Part shown: in pieces, positions 40,081 to 49,636 of the stretch | How positions within the stretch are numbered: position 1 is the stretch's first letter | Layout: every line of letters starts with the position of its first letter | NCBI RefSeq assembly: GCF_001444505.1 | Contig: NZ_LNDJ01000001.1 | Coordinates: 62,001 to 126,000, forward strand | Length of the DNA stretch: 64,000 bases | Origin: Psychrobacter piscatorii | GTDB taxonomy: Bacteria; Pseudomonadota; Gammaproteobacteria; Pseudomonadales; Moraxellaceae | Direction: 5' to 3' | Made by a program: the position numbers and the translations under genes | The notes under the pieces: model-generated | What the model saw: the letters and a program-made list of their open reading frames with translations, nothing else | Databases searched by the model: none | What the model was told of the DNA's origin: nothing

Positions 40081-40189
40081 AAAAAAAGCATCACATATAA
40101 TGCGAGATAAAACAGAGCTATATTATAACCCGCAGTTATTACAAATAGGTGAAATCAACAATAATCAAACAGGGTCGATGCTTTTTTTT
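40081..40189. repeat. Long-range inverted repeat between hisIE and tatA
   Basis: AAAAAAAGCATC (40081-40092) is complementary to GATGCTTTTTTT (40177-40188), with an 84-nt loop. On the minus strand the message from hisIE would end with GATGC followed by a T run. Terminators with such long loops are unusual; a TATAAT-like -10 for tatA (minus strand) lies inside the loop near 40122. Confidence 0.35.
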
Positions 40190-40201
40190 GTATCTTAATA
40201 A

Positions 40202-41038
40202 CTATCTAGCCGCTTTTTCGTCGATACCTGATAAGCCAAACCGTCTACCTAGCTCATTTAGTACAGCGTCTGATTCTATGTCAAACCATGCCAGTCCGAC
40301 TAAAGTATGGAACCAGACATCTGCCACTTCATAGATCAGCTCGTGGCGCGCCGCCTCAAAAGCAGCTTTGTCTTTATTTTCATCACAGTGAGCAAAATCT
40401 TTGGCAGCAATGATGCTCTCTGTACTCTCTTCACCGACTTTTTCTAATATTTTATTCAAGCCTTTAGCGTATAGGCTGGCGACATAAGAGCTGTCGGCAT
40501 CGGCTTGTTTGCGCTCTGCCAATACCTGATCGAGCCGTTGTAGCACAGAGCCTTTATCGACTTGCGCTTGAGTGTTATTAGAGTCGATGGTCGCGCTAGC
40601 ATTTTCGTTTTCAGCATTGGTGCTAGCAGATTTATCAGAATGATAAATATCCGCAGGGTCTTTCAATACTTTATCGACTGTCTGCCACTCTGGCGTTGGA
40701 CCAGTCAAATCTAAACGCTGATAAAAGCAAGACTCGCGGCCTGTATGACAAGCAATACCGCCCGCTTGAGTCACGCTTAGCACAATCACGTCTGCGTCAC
40801 AGTCTAGACGAATATCGTGGACGGTTTGCGTATGACCTGATGATTCGCCTTTGTGCCACAATTTGCCACGCGAACGCGAAAAATAAACCGCGGTCTGCGT
40901 TTGTGCGGTGAGCTGTAATGCGTCTGCATTCATCCAAGCCATCATCAAAATACGGCCTGACTTGTGATCTTGAGCAATTGCAGGAATCAAACCATCAGCA
41001 TTAAAAGTTATGGCAGTCAGCCAAGCAGGTAGAGTCAT
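40202..41038 (-). CDS. hisIE: Bifunctional phosphoribosyl-AMP cyclohydrolase / phosphoribosyl-ATP pyrophosphatase HisIE
   Basis: Catalyses steps 2 and 3 of histidine synthesis. The N-terminal HisI part (about 1-120) carries [28 protein letters not shown] and the metal-binding DCDADVIVL and [13 protein letters not shown]. The C-terminal HisE part (about 165-270) carries [19 protein letters not shown] and [19 protein letters not shown]. Total 278 residues against 203 in E. coli; the difference is a 45-60 residue linker (about 120-165) rich in Ser, Asn, Ala and Thr. In Pseudomonas hisI and hisE are separate genes at this same place before tatABC. Confidence 0.95.
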   Translation of the reverse strand: MTLPAWLTAITFNADGLIPAIAQDHKSGRILMMAWMNADALQLTAQTQTAVYFSRSRGKLWHKGESSGHTQTVHDIRLDCDADVIVLSVTQAGGIACHTGRESCFYQRLDLTGPTPEWQTVDKVLKDPADIYHSDKSASTNAENENASATIDSNNTQAQVDKGSVLQRLDQVLAERKQADADSSYVASLYAKGLNKILEKVGEESTESIIAAKDFAHCDENKDKAAFEAARHELIYEVADVWFHTLVGLAWFDIESDAVLNELGRRFGLSGIDEKAAR

Positions 41039-41213
41039 AATGTATGTGTCGTCTTATAGTTAGAGAGTAAAAATATCAATAAGTAATTATACTACTTATG
41101 ACTGGAGCGAGTTATGATTAGAGCGAGGAGATTGTCTAAAATGCTCTGAAATATGATGTCATATGAAAGCTGCGCGAGCATTAAAATGAGAAAGGTGATA
41201 TTGACTCGCTATT

Positions 41214-41657
41214 TTACAGCCTAAATAAACGAGGATATAGAGCCTCTTTGGTCATGTTATCGAGCTTAATCACTTTATTGAGATTAAAATCATAATTTCT
41301 AAAATGCTGCCGTGCTTTTACGACCGTTTCGCCCGTGTGCATACGGGTAACTTTTATCACTATATTACCGCCATTATCATATATTGGCTCAACACCGACT
41401 TCAAACAAAAGCTCTTCGCATACTCGTATACGACTCAAAATAACCAACTGCAATGTATCAATAATTAAGCCCTGTTTATCTGAATTGATTTCTTTAATAC
41501 CTTTAGCGTGTAGAAACCTTAGTCGCGCTTCGGACAGAAGGGCAGTCAGAGATTCGATGGTCACATGCTGTCCCAAGTCGATTTCGGTATGACGCACGCG
41601 CATCACTGTCTCAAAAACAAATAAATAATCCTCAAATACCAACTCTTGCTTTGACAC
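41214..41657 (-). CDS. 4HBT hotdog-fold thioesterase-like protein
   Basis: A GTG start at 41657 is chosen because AGGAGA lies 5-6 nt before it; an in-frame ATG 9 codons upstream has no such site. This gives 147 residues of 4-hydroxybenzoyl-CoA-thioesterase-like fold, with VMRVRHTEIDLGQHVTIESL (about 18-37), where the acid is in TEID, a helix LTALLSEARLRFL, and later strands. The HxxxD/E arrangement recalls YbgC-type enzymes, but the usual Asp-His motif is altered (RHTEID). Substrate unknown. It stands alone in a divergent position from rpmI. Confidence 0.7.
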   Translation of the reverse strand: MSKQELVFEDYLFVFETVMRVRHTEIDLGQHVTIESLTALLSEARLRFLHAKGIKEINSDKQGLIIDTLQLVILSRIRVCEELLFEVGVEPIYDNGGNIVIKVTRMHTGETVVKARQHFRNYDFNLNKVIKLDNMTKEALYPRLFRL

Positions 41658-41921
41658 ACTATCTCCTAAAGTGGTGGCAAACAATTATGCTACTTATCAT
41701 GCGATAGGTTGGCAGAATCATAATAATGATGAACAAATAAAAGGCTGTATACACTTAATAAATGAGTGTGCTGTCATGACACTCATATTATGATGTAACT
41801 TAAGTATCTACTTAAGCACAGCTTCAGCTGACATTCAATCTATTTGGATGAAAATCGACCATTTTTATGAGGTTTTTAAGAGCTGCGCTGTAGCGCTATT
41901 CATGCTGGCTAACGGTCTTTA

Positions 41922-41958
41922 TTGCCAAGTAAAGGTTAACCAAAACTTTACTTGGCAA
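41922..41958 (+). repeat. 13-bp hairpin in the rpmI leader
   Basis: TTGCCAAGTAAAG (41922-41934) pairs perfectly with CTTTACTTGGCAA (41946-41958) around an 11-nt loop. No T run, so not a normal terminator. It lies 134 nt before rpmI. Confidence 0.7.
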
Positions 41959-41984
41959 AACAAGGCACTATCTGCTAAAATACC

Positions 41985-42011
41985 GCCTCCCACCTCGAGG
42001 CAAATAGAGGT
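41985..42011 (+). promoter_or_regulatory. Possible pseudoknot in the rpmI leader
   Basis: GCCTC (41985-41989) can pair with GAGGC (41997-42001). The loop between them holds ACCTC (41992-41996), which can pair with GAGGT (42007-42011). This crossing arrangement is that of an H-type pseudoknot. The stems are only 5 bp, so chance is possible. In E. coli L20 represses this operon by binding a leader that includes a pseudoknot. Confidence 0.35.
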
Positions 42012-42091
42012 TTAGTTGTTATTTATATAGCGATTATTCGGTATGACTATTTGACGACCAGGTTCTAAAACAGAAAAAGAGGCAAATCATC

Positions 42092-42289
42092 ATGAAAGTT
42101 AAGATGAAAACCAGAAGCGGTGCCGCTAAACGCTTCAAAAAAACAGCAAACGGCTTTAAACGTAAGCAAGCATTCAAAAGCCATATTTTGACTAAGAAAT
42201 CACCTAAGCGTATTCGCCAGTTGCGTGGTCTTAAGTTGGTACATAAATCTGACGAAGCAGCCATTCGTCGTATGTGCCCATACATCTAA
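42092..42289 (+). CDS. rpmI: 50S ribosomal protein L35
   Basis: 65-residue basic protein of the large subunit. It begins [19 protein letters not shown] and has the L35 core [32 protein letters not shown] precedes the ATG by about 9 nt. rplT follows after 135 nt. In most gamma-proteobacteria infC lies directly upstream; here it does not. Confidence 0.98.
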   Translation: MKVKMKTRSGAAKRFKKTANGFKRKQAFKSHILTKKSPKRIRQLRGLKLVHKSDEAAIRRMCPYI

Positions 42290-42424
42290 TAGCCTACTGT
42301 CATCTATCTTTGATTGAAAACTATCTGATGAAATGATAGTTGACTTTGCAATCTGACAATGATGTTTGTTATTTGACAGCATCATCACTCGCTTAACAGT
42401 GATTACAAAATCTTGGAGTAAATT

Positions 42425-42781
42425 ATGGCCCGTGTAAAACGTGGTGTACAGGCAAATCGCCGTCACAAAAAAATCTTAAAACGCGCAAAAGGCTACTACG
42501 GTGCCCGTTCACGTGTTTACCGCGTAGCGGTACAGGCAGTGACCAAAGCTGGTCAATATGCTTATCGTGACCGTCGCAACAAAAAACGTACTTTCCGTCG
42601 TCTTTGGATCGCACGTATCAATGCTGGTGCACGCTTAAATGGTTTGAGCTATAGCCGCTTTATCAATGGCATGAAAAAAGCAAACATCGCAATCGATCGT
42701 CGTGTTCTAGCAGACATCGCTATGCATGATGCAGCGACTTTCACAGCATTGGTCGAAAAAGCAAAAGCGGAACTAGCATAA
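42425..42781 (+). CDS. rplT: 50S ribosomal protein L20
   Basis: Early-assembly protein of the large subunit, also the autogenous repressor of this operon in E. coli. The 118 residues contain [20 protein letters not shown] at the start, then [17 protein letters not shown] and [19 protein letters not shown], with the standard length. GGAGTAA precedes the ATG. A terminator follows before pheS. Confidence 0.99.
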   Translation: MARVKRGVQANRRHKKILKRAKGYYGARSRVYRVAVQAVTKAGQYAYRDRRNKKRTFRRLWIARINAGARLNGLSYSRFINGMKKANIAIDRRVLADIAMHDAATFTALVEKAKAELA

Positions 42782-42880
42782 ATATTAACTACTCTTTAGA
42801 GATTAAGTAGATATAAAATTTATCTAAGTAAGCATCTAAACGAATAGAACTAATATTGATTAATAGTACGATATTAATAA

Positions 42881-42908
42881 AAGCTACCGCTGGTCGGTGG
42901 CTTTTTTT
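42881..42908 (+). terminator. Terminator after rplT
   Basis: AAGCTACCG (42881-42889) pairs with CGGTGGCTT (42895-42903, one G-T pair) over a 5-nt loop, followed by seven T. Confidence 0.88.
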
Positions 42909-43032
42909 ATATGAAATTATTCTACGCCTGTTCGACGTCGAGGCTTTGTCGATACGACATACGTTTGTCATCGACTAAATACTCAAGCCATTCTTATAAA
43001 CAGTATTTATATCAATTTTTATATAGACATAA

Positions 43033-44163
<1,131 letters not shown>

Positions 44164-44265
44164 CGTGCTTTTGTTGATATAAAAGTGCTCCTTGTTAATA
44201 CAACAAGTTAATTTGCCAAGCTTTACTCCAACATCTTTATTATAAAATTCTGATCCGAGATATTT

Positions 44266-46671
44266 ATGAAAATTAGCGAACAGTGGCTACGTCAATGGGT
44301 AAACCCCAAAAATACCAGCGAACAGTTGGCTGAACAGCTGACCATGGCAGGGCTTGAGATTGATGACCGTTACGCAGTTGCCCGTGCATTTAGCGGTGTG
44401 GTCATCGGTGAAGTTATCAGCGTTGAGCAGCATCCAGATGCAGACAAACTGCGTGTCACGCAGGTAAATATTGGCGACGCTGAGCCGCTGCAAATTGTCT
44501 GCGGCGCACCTAATGTGACCGTCGGTATGAAAGCACCGGTTGCTACCGTTGGTGCGATACTACCAAGCGATGAGGCAAAAGGTTTTAAGATTAAGAAAAG
44601 CAAGCTACGCGGTGTTGCCTCAAACGGCATGCTATGCGGCGCCTCTGAAATTGACTTGGTAGATGATATAGATGGACTGCTTGAGTTGCCTGAAGATGCA
44701 CCAGTTGGTACCGATATCCGTGAGTATTTAGGTCTAAATAATCAGATATTAGATATCTCTATCACCCCAAACCGTGGTGATTGCTTTAGCGTTCGCGGTA
44801 TCGCTCGCGAGATTTCAGTCATCAATGACTTGCCTGTACAGTTGCCAGAGATTCCTGACAATGTAGTCGCTTCTGATAATGGTGCAACGCCCGCTGTAAC
44901 TGTTGATGCGGTAGAGGCGTGCCCTCGCTATCTGTTGCAATCGATTAGCAATATTGATCGTAGCATCGATACTCCAAAATGGATGCAAGATGCATTGGTA
45001 CAGTCAGGACTACGTTCACACAACTTCTTGGTCGATGTGACCAATTATGTGTTGATGGAATTGGGGCAACCGCTACACGCTTTTGATGCCGATACCATCG
45101 AAGGTGATATCGTTGTGCGTTTGGCACAGCCTGATGAAACCATTACTTTGCTCAACGAGCAAACGGTTACGCTAACCGGTGATGAGCTTGTGATTGCTGA
45201 TGACAAAGGTGCCTTGGCACTGGCTGGCATTATGGGTGGTCAGCGTAGCAGTGTCACCGATAGTACGACCAATATCGTGGTAGAAAGCGCTTTCTTTAAT
45301 CAACTGGCTATCGCTGCGCGCGCACGCCGTTTTGGATTGCATACGGATGCATCACAGCGTTTTGAGCGTGGGGTCGATTTTGAATTGCCGAAACTTGCCT
45401 TGGCACGAGCTTGTGACTTGATCACAAGCATCACGGGCGGCGAAGCAGGACAAATAGTCACGGCCGAAAACCTTGAGCATCTGCCAGCACGCGAACCGAT
45501 TACATTGCCAATCGCGAAAGTACGTGATGTTATTGGTATTGATATCAATCCATCAGAGATGGTGCGTATCTTAACTCAATTAGGTTTTGAGGTAGAGCAG
45601 CAAAACGACGCATTGATTTGTAAGCCGCCGTCTTACCGTTTTGATATGAGTATCCGCGAGGATTTAATCGAAGAAATTGCCCGTATCTATGGCTATGACA
45701 ATATTCCAAGCGTATTGCCATATTTGCAAGTCAGCATGGATTATGACGATACTGCAGATTTGACTCATGGGATGAAGCTAGCACTGGTCGATAACGGTTA
45801 TATGGAAGCGATTAGCTTTAGCTTTAGTGATGCAAAATTAGAAGCATTGCTTGATGATGAAGCGCTAGGAGAGGTGTTGGCACTGGCAAACCCTATCTCT
45901 AGTGATTTGGCTGTGATGCGCCGTACCTTGCTGTCAAGTTTACTGCCTTGCGTGCAATATAACCTAAATCGTCAGCAGCCACGTGTACGTTTCTTTGAAA
46001 CGGGTCTTAGCTTTGTGGGACAAAGTATCAGTGATTTGGTGCAAACCCCAAGCATTGCCTTGGTCGCAGTGGGTGATGTCTGGAGCGAGCAGGCTTATCA
46101 AAACCGCGTCTTAGATTTTTATGATCTCAAACATGATATTGAACAGTTGTTACCAGCACAGATCGATAGTGCCCGTATTCGCTATGAGCGTAGTGCGCTA
46201 AGCTTCCTGCATCCAGGACAAAGCGCTGAGTTATATATCGATGATGTATATGTTGGTTGGTTGGGTCAGCTACATCCAAATACTGCTAAGCAGTTGGATC
46301 TGCCAACGACATGGGTTGCCCAATTGTCACTGGCACCGCTATTGACGCTTGCTCGTGAGCAGCATTCGATTACGACGCCTAGCAAGTTCCCACAAGTGCG
46401 CCGTGATATTGCTATTTTAGTAGACAGTGATATCAGTTTGCAGACTTTAGAGTCAACGGTACGAGCTGCGGCAGGTGATTTGTTGACTGATCTGTGGCTA
46501 TTTGATGTGTATCAAGGCGATAAAGTACCGACTGGTCAGCGCTCATTGGCGTTTGCACTTGTATGGCAAGATGCTACACAAACCCTATCGGATGAAGCTG
46601 TAAAAACTGCCACTGATAAGGTTGTGCAGGCATTAACGGATCAACACGCAGTCCAGTTACGTGACAGCTAA
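44266..46671 (+). CDS. pheT: Phenylalanine-tRNA ligase beta subunit
   Basis: The 801 residues have the N-terminal tRNA-binding EMAP-like domain (about 40-150, with VISVEQHPDADKLRVTQVNI), B1/B3/B4 editing and tRNA domains (about 200-400, with GRRFGLHTDASQRFERGVD-like ARRFGLHTDASQRFERG), the B5 DNA-binding-like domain (about 405-475), the class II-like core without catalytic residues, and the ferredoxin-fold anticodon-binding domain at the end (about 705-800, SKFPQVRRDIAILV). Length is standard (795 in E. coli). A 16-bp hairpin follows. Confidence 0.98.
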   Translation: MKISEQWLRQWVNPKNTSEQLAEQLTMAGLEIDDRYAVARAFSGVVIGEVISVEQHPDADKLRVTQVNIGDAEPLQIVCGAPNVTVGMKAPVATVGAILPSDEAKGFKIKKSKLRGVASNGMLCGASEIDLVDDIDGLLELPEDAPVGTDIREYLGLNNQILDISITPNRGDCFSVRGIAREISVINDLPVQLPEIPDNVVASDNGATPAVTVDAVEACPRYLLQSISNIDRSIDTPKWMQDALVQSGLRSHNFLVDVTNYVLMELGQPLHAFDADTIEGDIVVRLAQPDETITLLNEQTVTLTGDELVIADDKGALALAGIMGGQRSSVTDSTTNIVVESAFFNQLAIAARARRFGLHTDASQRFERGVDFELPKLALARACDLITSITGGEAGQIVTAENLEHLPAREPITLPIAKVRDVIGIDINPSEMVRILTQLGFEVEQQNDALICKPPSYRFDMSIREDLIEEIARIYGYDNIPSVLPYLQVSMDYDDTADLTHGMKLALVDNGYMEAISFSFSDAKLEALLDDEALGEVLALANPISSDLAVMRRTLLSSLLPCVQYNLNRQQPRVRFFETGLSFVGQSISDLVQTPSIALVAVGDVWSEQAYQNRVLDFYDLKHDIEQLLPAQIDSARIRYERSALSFLHPGQSAELYIDDVYVGWLGQLHPNTAKQLDLPTTWVAQLSLAPLLTLAREQHSITTPSKFPQVRRDIAILVDSDISLQTLESTVRAAAGDLLTDLWLFDVYQGDKVPTGQRSLAFALVWQDATQTLSDEAVKTATDKVVQALTDQHAVQLRDS

Positions 46672-46693
46672 TATTTAGTCTTTTAAAAGACCC

Positions 46694-46734
46694 AATGCTC
46701 CATAGCCTCTTCAGTTATGAGGCTATGGAGCATT
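46694..46734. repeat. Perfect 16-bp hairpin after pheT
   Basis: AATGCTCCATAGCCTC (46694-46709) is perfectly complementary to GAGGCTATGGAGCATT (46719-46734), with a 9-nt loop. It lies 23 nt after the pheT stop. No T run follows on either strand, so it is an atypical terminator or another type of element. Confidence 0.8.
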
Positions 46735-46821
46735 GCTATTCGTAAAAACTATTATTTATAACCCTTTTACTTGTAAAATAAGTTAAGTCATTATTAATAA
46801 AGGATTTTAATGTATAGTTTA

Positions 46822-46850
46822 TTAAAAACTACTCAAAAAACCTTTATAAT
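46822..46850 (+). promoter_or_regulatory. Candidate ihfA promoter
   Basis: -35 TTAAAA (46822-46827), 17-nt spacer, -10 TATAAT (46845-46850). The -10 is perfect. It lies 70 nt before ihfA and after the pheT hairpin, so ihfA is probably transcribed from here as well as from pheST. Confidence 0.55.
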
Positions 46851-46919
46851 AATTAGACTTAACCCTCATACCGCTAAACCATGATATTCGACATCACGAC
46901 ATAGCATAGGAGTCGTACT

Positions 46920-47219
46920 GTGAGCACCTTAACCAAATCTGACATGATTGAGCACTTAATGAGTCATCTAAATCTGACACGCCAAGAAGGTCGCTGTCTG
47001 GTGGAGAACTTTTTTGATGAGCTGTCAGATAGTTTGATTGATGGCAAAGAGGTCAAGCTTTCAGGCTTTGGCAACTTTGAGCTTAAAGACAAAAACAGCC
47101 GTCCAGGCCGCAATCCAAAGACAGGAGAGCCTGTCGCCGTATCGGCACGCCGCGTCGTGACTTTCAAGACAGGACAAAAATTTCGTCAGAAAGTTGATGA
47201 GCGTTTATTCGATACTTAA
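46920..47219 (+). CDS. ihfA: Integration host factor subunit alpha
   Basis: DNA-bending protein that acts with IhfB in replication, recombination and sigma-54 transcription, which could include the urt promoter. 99 residues, start GTG at 46920 after AGGAG (46908-46912). Typical core [20 protein letters not shown] and the DNA-binding arm [20 protein letters not shown], with the conserved proline in GRNPKTGE. pheST-ihfA order is conserved in gamma-proteobacteria. Confidence 0.98.
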   Translation: MSTLTKSDMIEHLMSHLNLTRQEGRCLVENFFDELSDSLIDGKEVKLSGFGNFELKDKNSRPGRNPKTGEPVAVSARRVVTFKTGQKFRQKVDERLFDT

Positions 47220-47395
47220 TGCGTTATTGAATATGACAGCCTGCTTGTTTTCGCTATAACCTTGTAAAACTATTGATATATGTTTGCGCGTGACTGCGAT
47301 TATGATTCTCTATATCTTGCGCTGCATGTATCTTGTATAGCCAATAAATACCAAGTATGGTTATAGGTAACTAGCTGTCATAAATTGCAGGCATA

Positions 47396-47425
47396 AAAAA
47401 AGAGAGCCTATGCTCTCTTTTTTTT
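47396..47425. terminator. Bidirectional terminator between ihfA and a lipoprotein gene
   Basis: AAAAAAGAGAGC (47396-47407) pairs with GCTCTCTTTTTT (47412-47423) around a 4-nt loop, with T runs on both strands. It serves convergent ihfA (+) and the lipoprotein gene (-). Confidence 0.9.
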
Positions 47426-47456
47426 ATTACCGTTTATTTATTGTATGAACAATAAA

Positions 47457-47825
47457 TTACTGAGCTGGCTCTTCAACAACAACTTCGTCAGAAGCGTCAA
47501 CAGCAGCAGTATCAGTATCAGTTTCGCTAGCTACGTCAACGCTAGTAGTAGTACCGTCTACAGGAACTTCAGCGTCCATTTCGTCAGTAGCAGTTGCAAC
47601 TTGAGCGTCAGCGATGTCAGCTTCAGCGTCAGCAACAGCAGCGTCTGCATCAGCAGGGATAGCTTCACCGTCAGCAGCGCCTTCAGCTAGCTCTTCTTGT
47701 GCGTCTTGCACTTCTTCTTGCGCGTCAGATAGATCTTCAGCAGCGTTTTCTTTGTTGCTGTCACAGGCAGTTAGGCCCATAGTTGCAGTCATGATACCAG
47801 CTAGAGCAAGTAATTTAAGTTTCAT
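47457..47825 (-). CDS. Very acidic Ala/Asp/Glu-rich small lipoprotein
   Basis: 122 residues. The signal peptide ends in lipobox LTAC with C21, so Lgt and later enzymes would lipidate it. The mature part is almost all Ala, Asp, Glu, Val and Thr, with few basic residues after position 26, and contains heptad-like stretches such as LSDAQEEVQDAQEELAEGA (about 32-50) and AAVADAEADIADAQVA (about 61-76). The helical heptads suggest a coiled coil lying against the envelope; the tail is disordered. No function is known to me. SD GGAG is 8 nt before the ATG. Confidence 0.82.
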   Translation of the reverse strand: MKLKLLALAGIMTATMGLTACDSNKENAAEDLSDAQEEVQDAQEELAEGAADGEAIPADADAAVADAEADIADAQVATATDEMDAEVPVDGTTTSVDVASETDTDTAAVDASDEVVVEEPAQ

Positions 47826-47873
47826 AAGGTTTTCTCCGGAAAAATGAAATGAGCAGTAGCAGCAACAAAGGAC

Positions 47874-47897
47874 GAATTCCGAGGTTCCTCAGAATTC
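47874..47897. repeat. Imperfect palindrome upstream of the acidic lipoprotein gene
   Basis: GAATTCCGAGG and CCTCAGAATTC (one mismatch, TT centre) form an inverted repeat about 49 nt before the lipoprotein ATG, in the leader or promoter. Confidence 0.45.
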
Positions 47898-48177
47898 AAT
47901 TAGTCTTAGTCACAGCTACTCAGCTTCCACGCATTCTATATGTTTTATATGAAAATGGAAATAGGGTTGTACAATTAAGTAACAATAATATTTAAAATAA
48001 TATTTTACTTCATCTGTTCGATAGTATTTTTAATACAACAAACCCGATTAATCGACGTATAATCAATGACATCAGACTGTTACGGCACAACATGCAGTCC
48101 TACTTTTGGCTGTAATTTAACGTATTTATGGTGTTTGGTTAAGTAAAATTAGAGCCGATTGTCTCGTCTAATGAGGC

Positions 48178-48212
48178 ACAAGTACGCCATTAGTATGGGA
48201 CAAGTAGGCCAT
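48178..48212 (+). repeat. Direct repeats with 22-bp period before ypfJ
   Basis: ACAAGTACGCCAT (48178-48190) and ACAAGTAGGCCAT (48200-48212) differ at one base and start 22 bp apart, two helical turns. Such spacing would place two protein-binding sites on the same DNA face. About 145 bp before ypfJ. Confidence 0.45.
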
Positions 48213-48355
48213 GATAATTAGCGCTATTTATATTAAGAAAAATCGCTTGTGAGTGAGCAAACCAAAAATCAAATCAACGTATTGAGCGACATACTGTACA
48301 ACATGAATAATGAACAATACGAGTGACTATATCTCGTATATTTGAGGAATAAACT

Positions 48356-49246
48356 ATGAAATGGCAAGGCAGACGAGGCAGTTCTAATGTTCGCTCTAGT
48401 ACGGGCGGCGGCAAAATGATAGGTGGTGGTATCGGCGGTATCATCATCGCAGGTATTTTATGGCTGGTATTTGGGGTAAATCCTATGACTGCGCTGCAAA
48501 CAGGTCAGGTAATCGCTGGTGGTGGTAGTAATGGAACTTCCAGCGAACCTGCGATAAGTGACGATCGAGATACCCAGTTTGTCAAAGTTGTGCTGGCGGA
48601 TACTGAAGAGGTCTGGCATCAGATATTTAACGAAGCGGGTAGTACTTATAAAGAGCCTTCATTGATTCTGTTTAATGGTCAAGTGAATTCAGCTTGTGGC
48701 GGTGCTAGCGCTGCAACAGGGCCTTTTTACTGCCCAGGGGATCAGACGGTTTATTTAGATACATCTTTTTTTGTGGAGATGCGTCAAAACCTCGGTATTT
48801 CAGGGGATCAGCAAGGCTCTGGGACTCAGGAAAACCAAGGTAAAGCGGGGGATTTTGCCCAGGCTTATGTTATCGCACATGAGGTGGGTCATCATGTTCA
48901 GACGTTACTGGGTATTAGCCAGCAGGTCAATGAAGCCCGTCGGCAAGTGACCCAAGCACAGTCCAATAAGCTATCAGTATTACAAGAGCTACAGGCAGAT
49001 TGCTTTGCTGGCGTTTGGGCGCAGCGTAACCAAGAGCGTGTACAGTTTTTAGAAGCGGGTGATATTGATGAGGCTATTAATGCTGCCGGTCAGATCGGCG
49101 ATGATCGATTGGCACAGGCGAGTGGTAGAGCGGTCGCACCTGATAACTTCACTCACGGTACCAGCCAGCAGCGTGTTGAGTGGTTCACTCGGGGCTTAGA
49201 GAGCGGTAATGTACAATCTTGCGATACCTTTAGTGGTGCGCTTTAA
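48356..49246 (+). CDS. ypfJ: Neutral zinc metallopeptidase, YpfJ family
   Basis: Membrane-anchored putative metallopeptidase of the KPN_02809/YpfJ family. The 296 residues have a Gly/Ser-rich N-terminus MKWQGRRGSSNVRSS (family signature), one membrane helix (about 22-41), and the domain with the zinc motif HEVGHH (175-180) and the downstream EADCFAGVWA-like QADCFAGVWAQ (about 217-227). NSACGGASAATGPFYCPGDQ (about 111-130) is a further conserved stretch. The natural substrate is unknown. Confidence 0.93.
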   Translation: MKWQGRRGSSNVRSSTGGGKMIGGGIGGIIIAGILWLVFGVNPMTALQTGQVIAGGGSNGTSSEPAISDDRDTQFVKVVLADTEEVWHQIFNEAGSTYKEPSLILFNGQVNSACGGASAATGPFYCPGDQTVYLDTSFFVEMRQNLGISGDQQGSGTQENQGKAGDFAQAYVIAHEVGHHVQTLLGISQQVNEARRQVTQAQSNKLSVLQELQADCFAGVWAQRNQERVQFLEAGDIDEAINAAGQIGDDRLAQASGRAVAPDNFTHGTSQQRVEWFTRGLESGNVQSCDTFSGAL

Positions 49247-49317
49247 AAGTAAGATTATTTTTTGCAACTCCGCCTATGGGTTATCAGTACAATAATAACC
49301 ACGCAAAAATTTGACAT

Positions 49318-49349
49318 AAAAAAGCCTGCAATCAATTGCAGGCTTTTTT
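49318..49349. terminator. Bidirectional terminator after ypfJ
   Basis: AAAAAAGCCTGCAAT (49318-49332) pairs with ATTGCAGGCTTTTTT (49335-49349). The two innermost A-T pairs open to form a loop. T runs on both strands serve ypfJ (+) and the lipoprotein gene at 49409 (-). Confidence 0.9.
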
Positions 49350-49408
49350 ATTATTTTCTGGTTGATATCACTCAATTTAATAATGAAGAGATGTCAGAGT
49401 AGAAGGAT

Positions 49409-49636
49409 TTAGTTGTTATCAAGCACATAACCACCAGCGCCGCCAATAGCTGCACCAGCCAATGCACCACGAGCAATGTCTTTGCTGTCGCCTTTACTTC
49501 TGATAAGTGCGCCAGCTGCGGCACCTGCTGTTGCGCCTTTAGCGGTATTGCTCATACCACCATATGAATTACAACCAGTCATGATGAGTGCTGAGCTAGT
49601 AATTGCTGTCATTGCGATCGTCTTAGCAAATTTCAT
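49409..49636 (-). CDS. Small glycine-zipper lipoprotein
   Basis: 75 residues. The signal peptide ends in lipobox MTGC with C22. The mature part is a glycine-zipper: KGATAGAAAGALIRSKG (about 33-49) and ARGALAGAAIGGAGGYVLDN (about 55-74). These GxxxGxxxG-like helices are typical of OsmB/SlyB/YMGG-type outer-membrane lipoproteins, which can associate with the envelope under stress. SD AGGTG is before the ATG. Function not known. Confidence 0.85.
   Translation of the reverse strand: MKFAKTIAMTAITSSALIMTGCNSYGGMSNTAKGATAGAAAGALIRSKGDSKDIARGALAGAAIGGAGGYVLDNN

Larger units (their letters stand above)
41658..42091. promoter_or_regulatory. Structured region upstream of rpmI
   Basis: 434 bp without a gene and without infC. 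It holds four inverted repeats described separately: ATGAGTGT/ACACTCAT (41762-41769/41779-41786), CTTAAGT/ACTTAAG (41799-41805/41810-41816), a 13-bp stem (41922-41958) and a possible pseudoknot (41985-42011). Part of it is probably the rpmI-rplT mRNA leader. Confidence 0.5.
47826..48355. promoter_or_regulatory. Divergent region between the acidic lipoprotein gene and ypfJ
   Basis: 530 bp, AT-rich, no gene seen. It contains the imperfect palindrome at 47874-47897 and a pair of direct repeats at 48178-48212. Confidence 0.55.
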
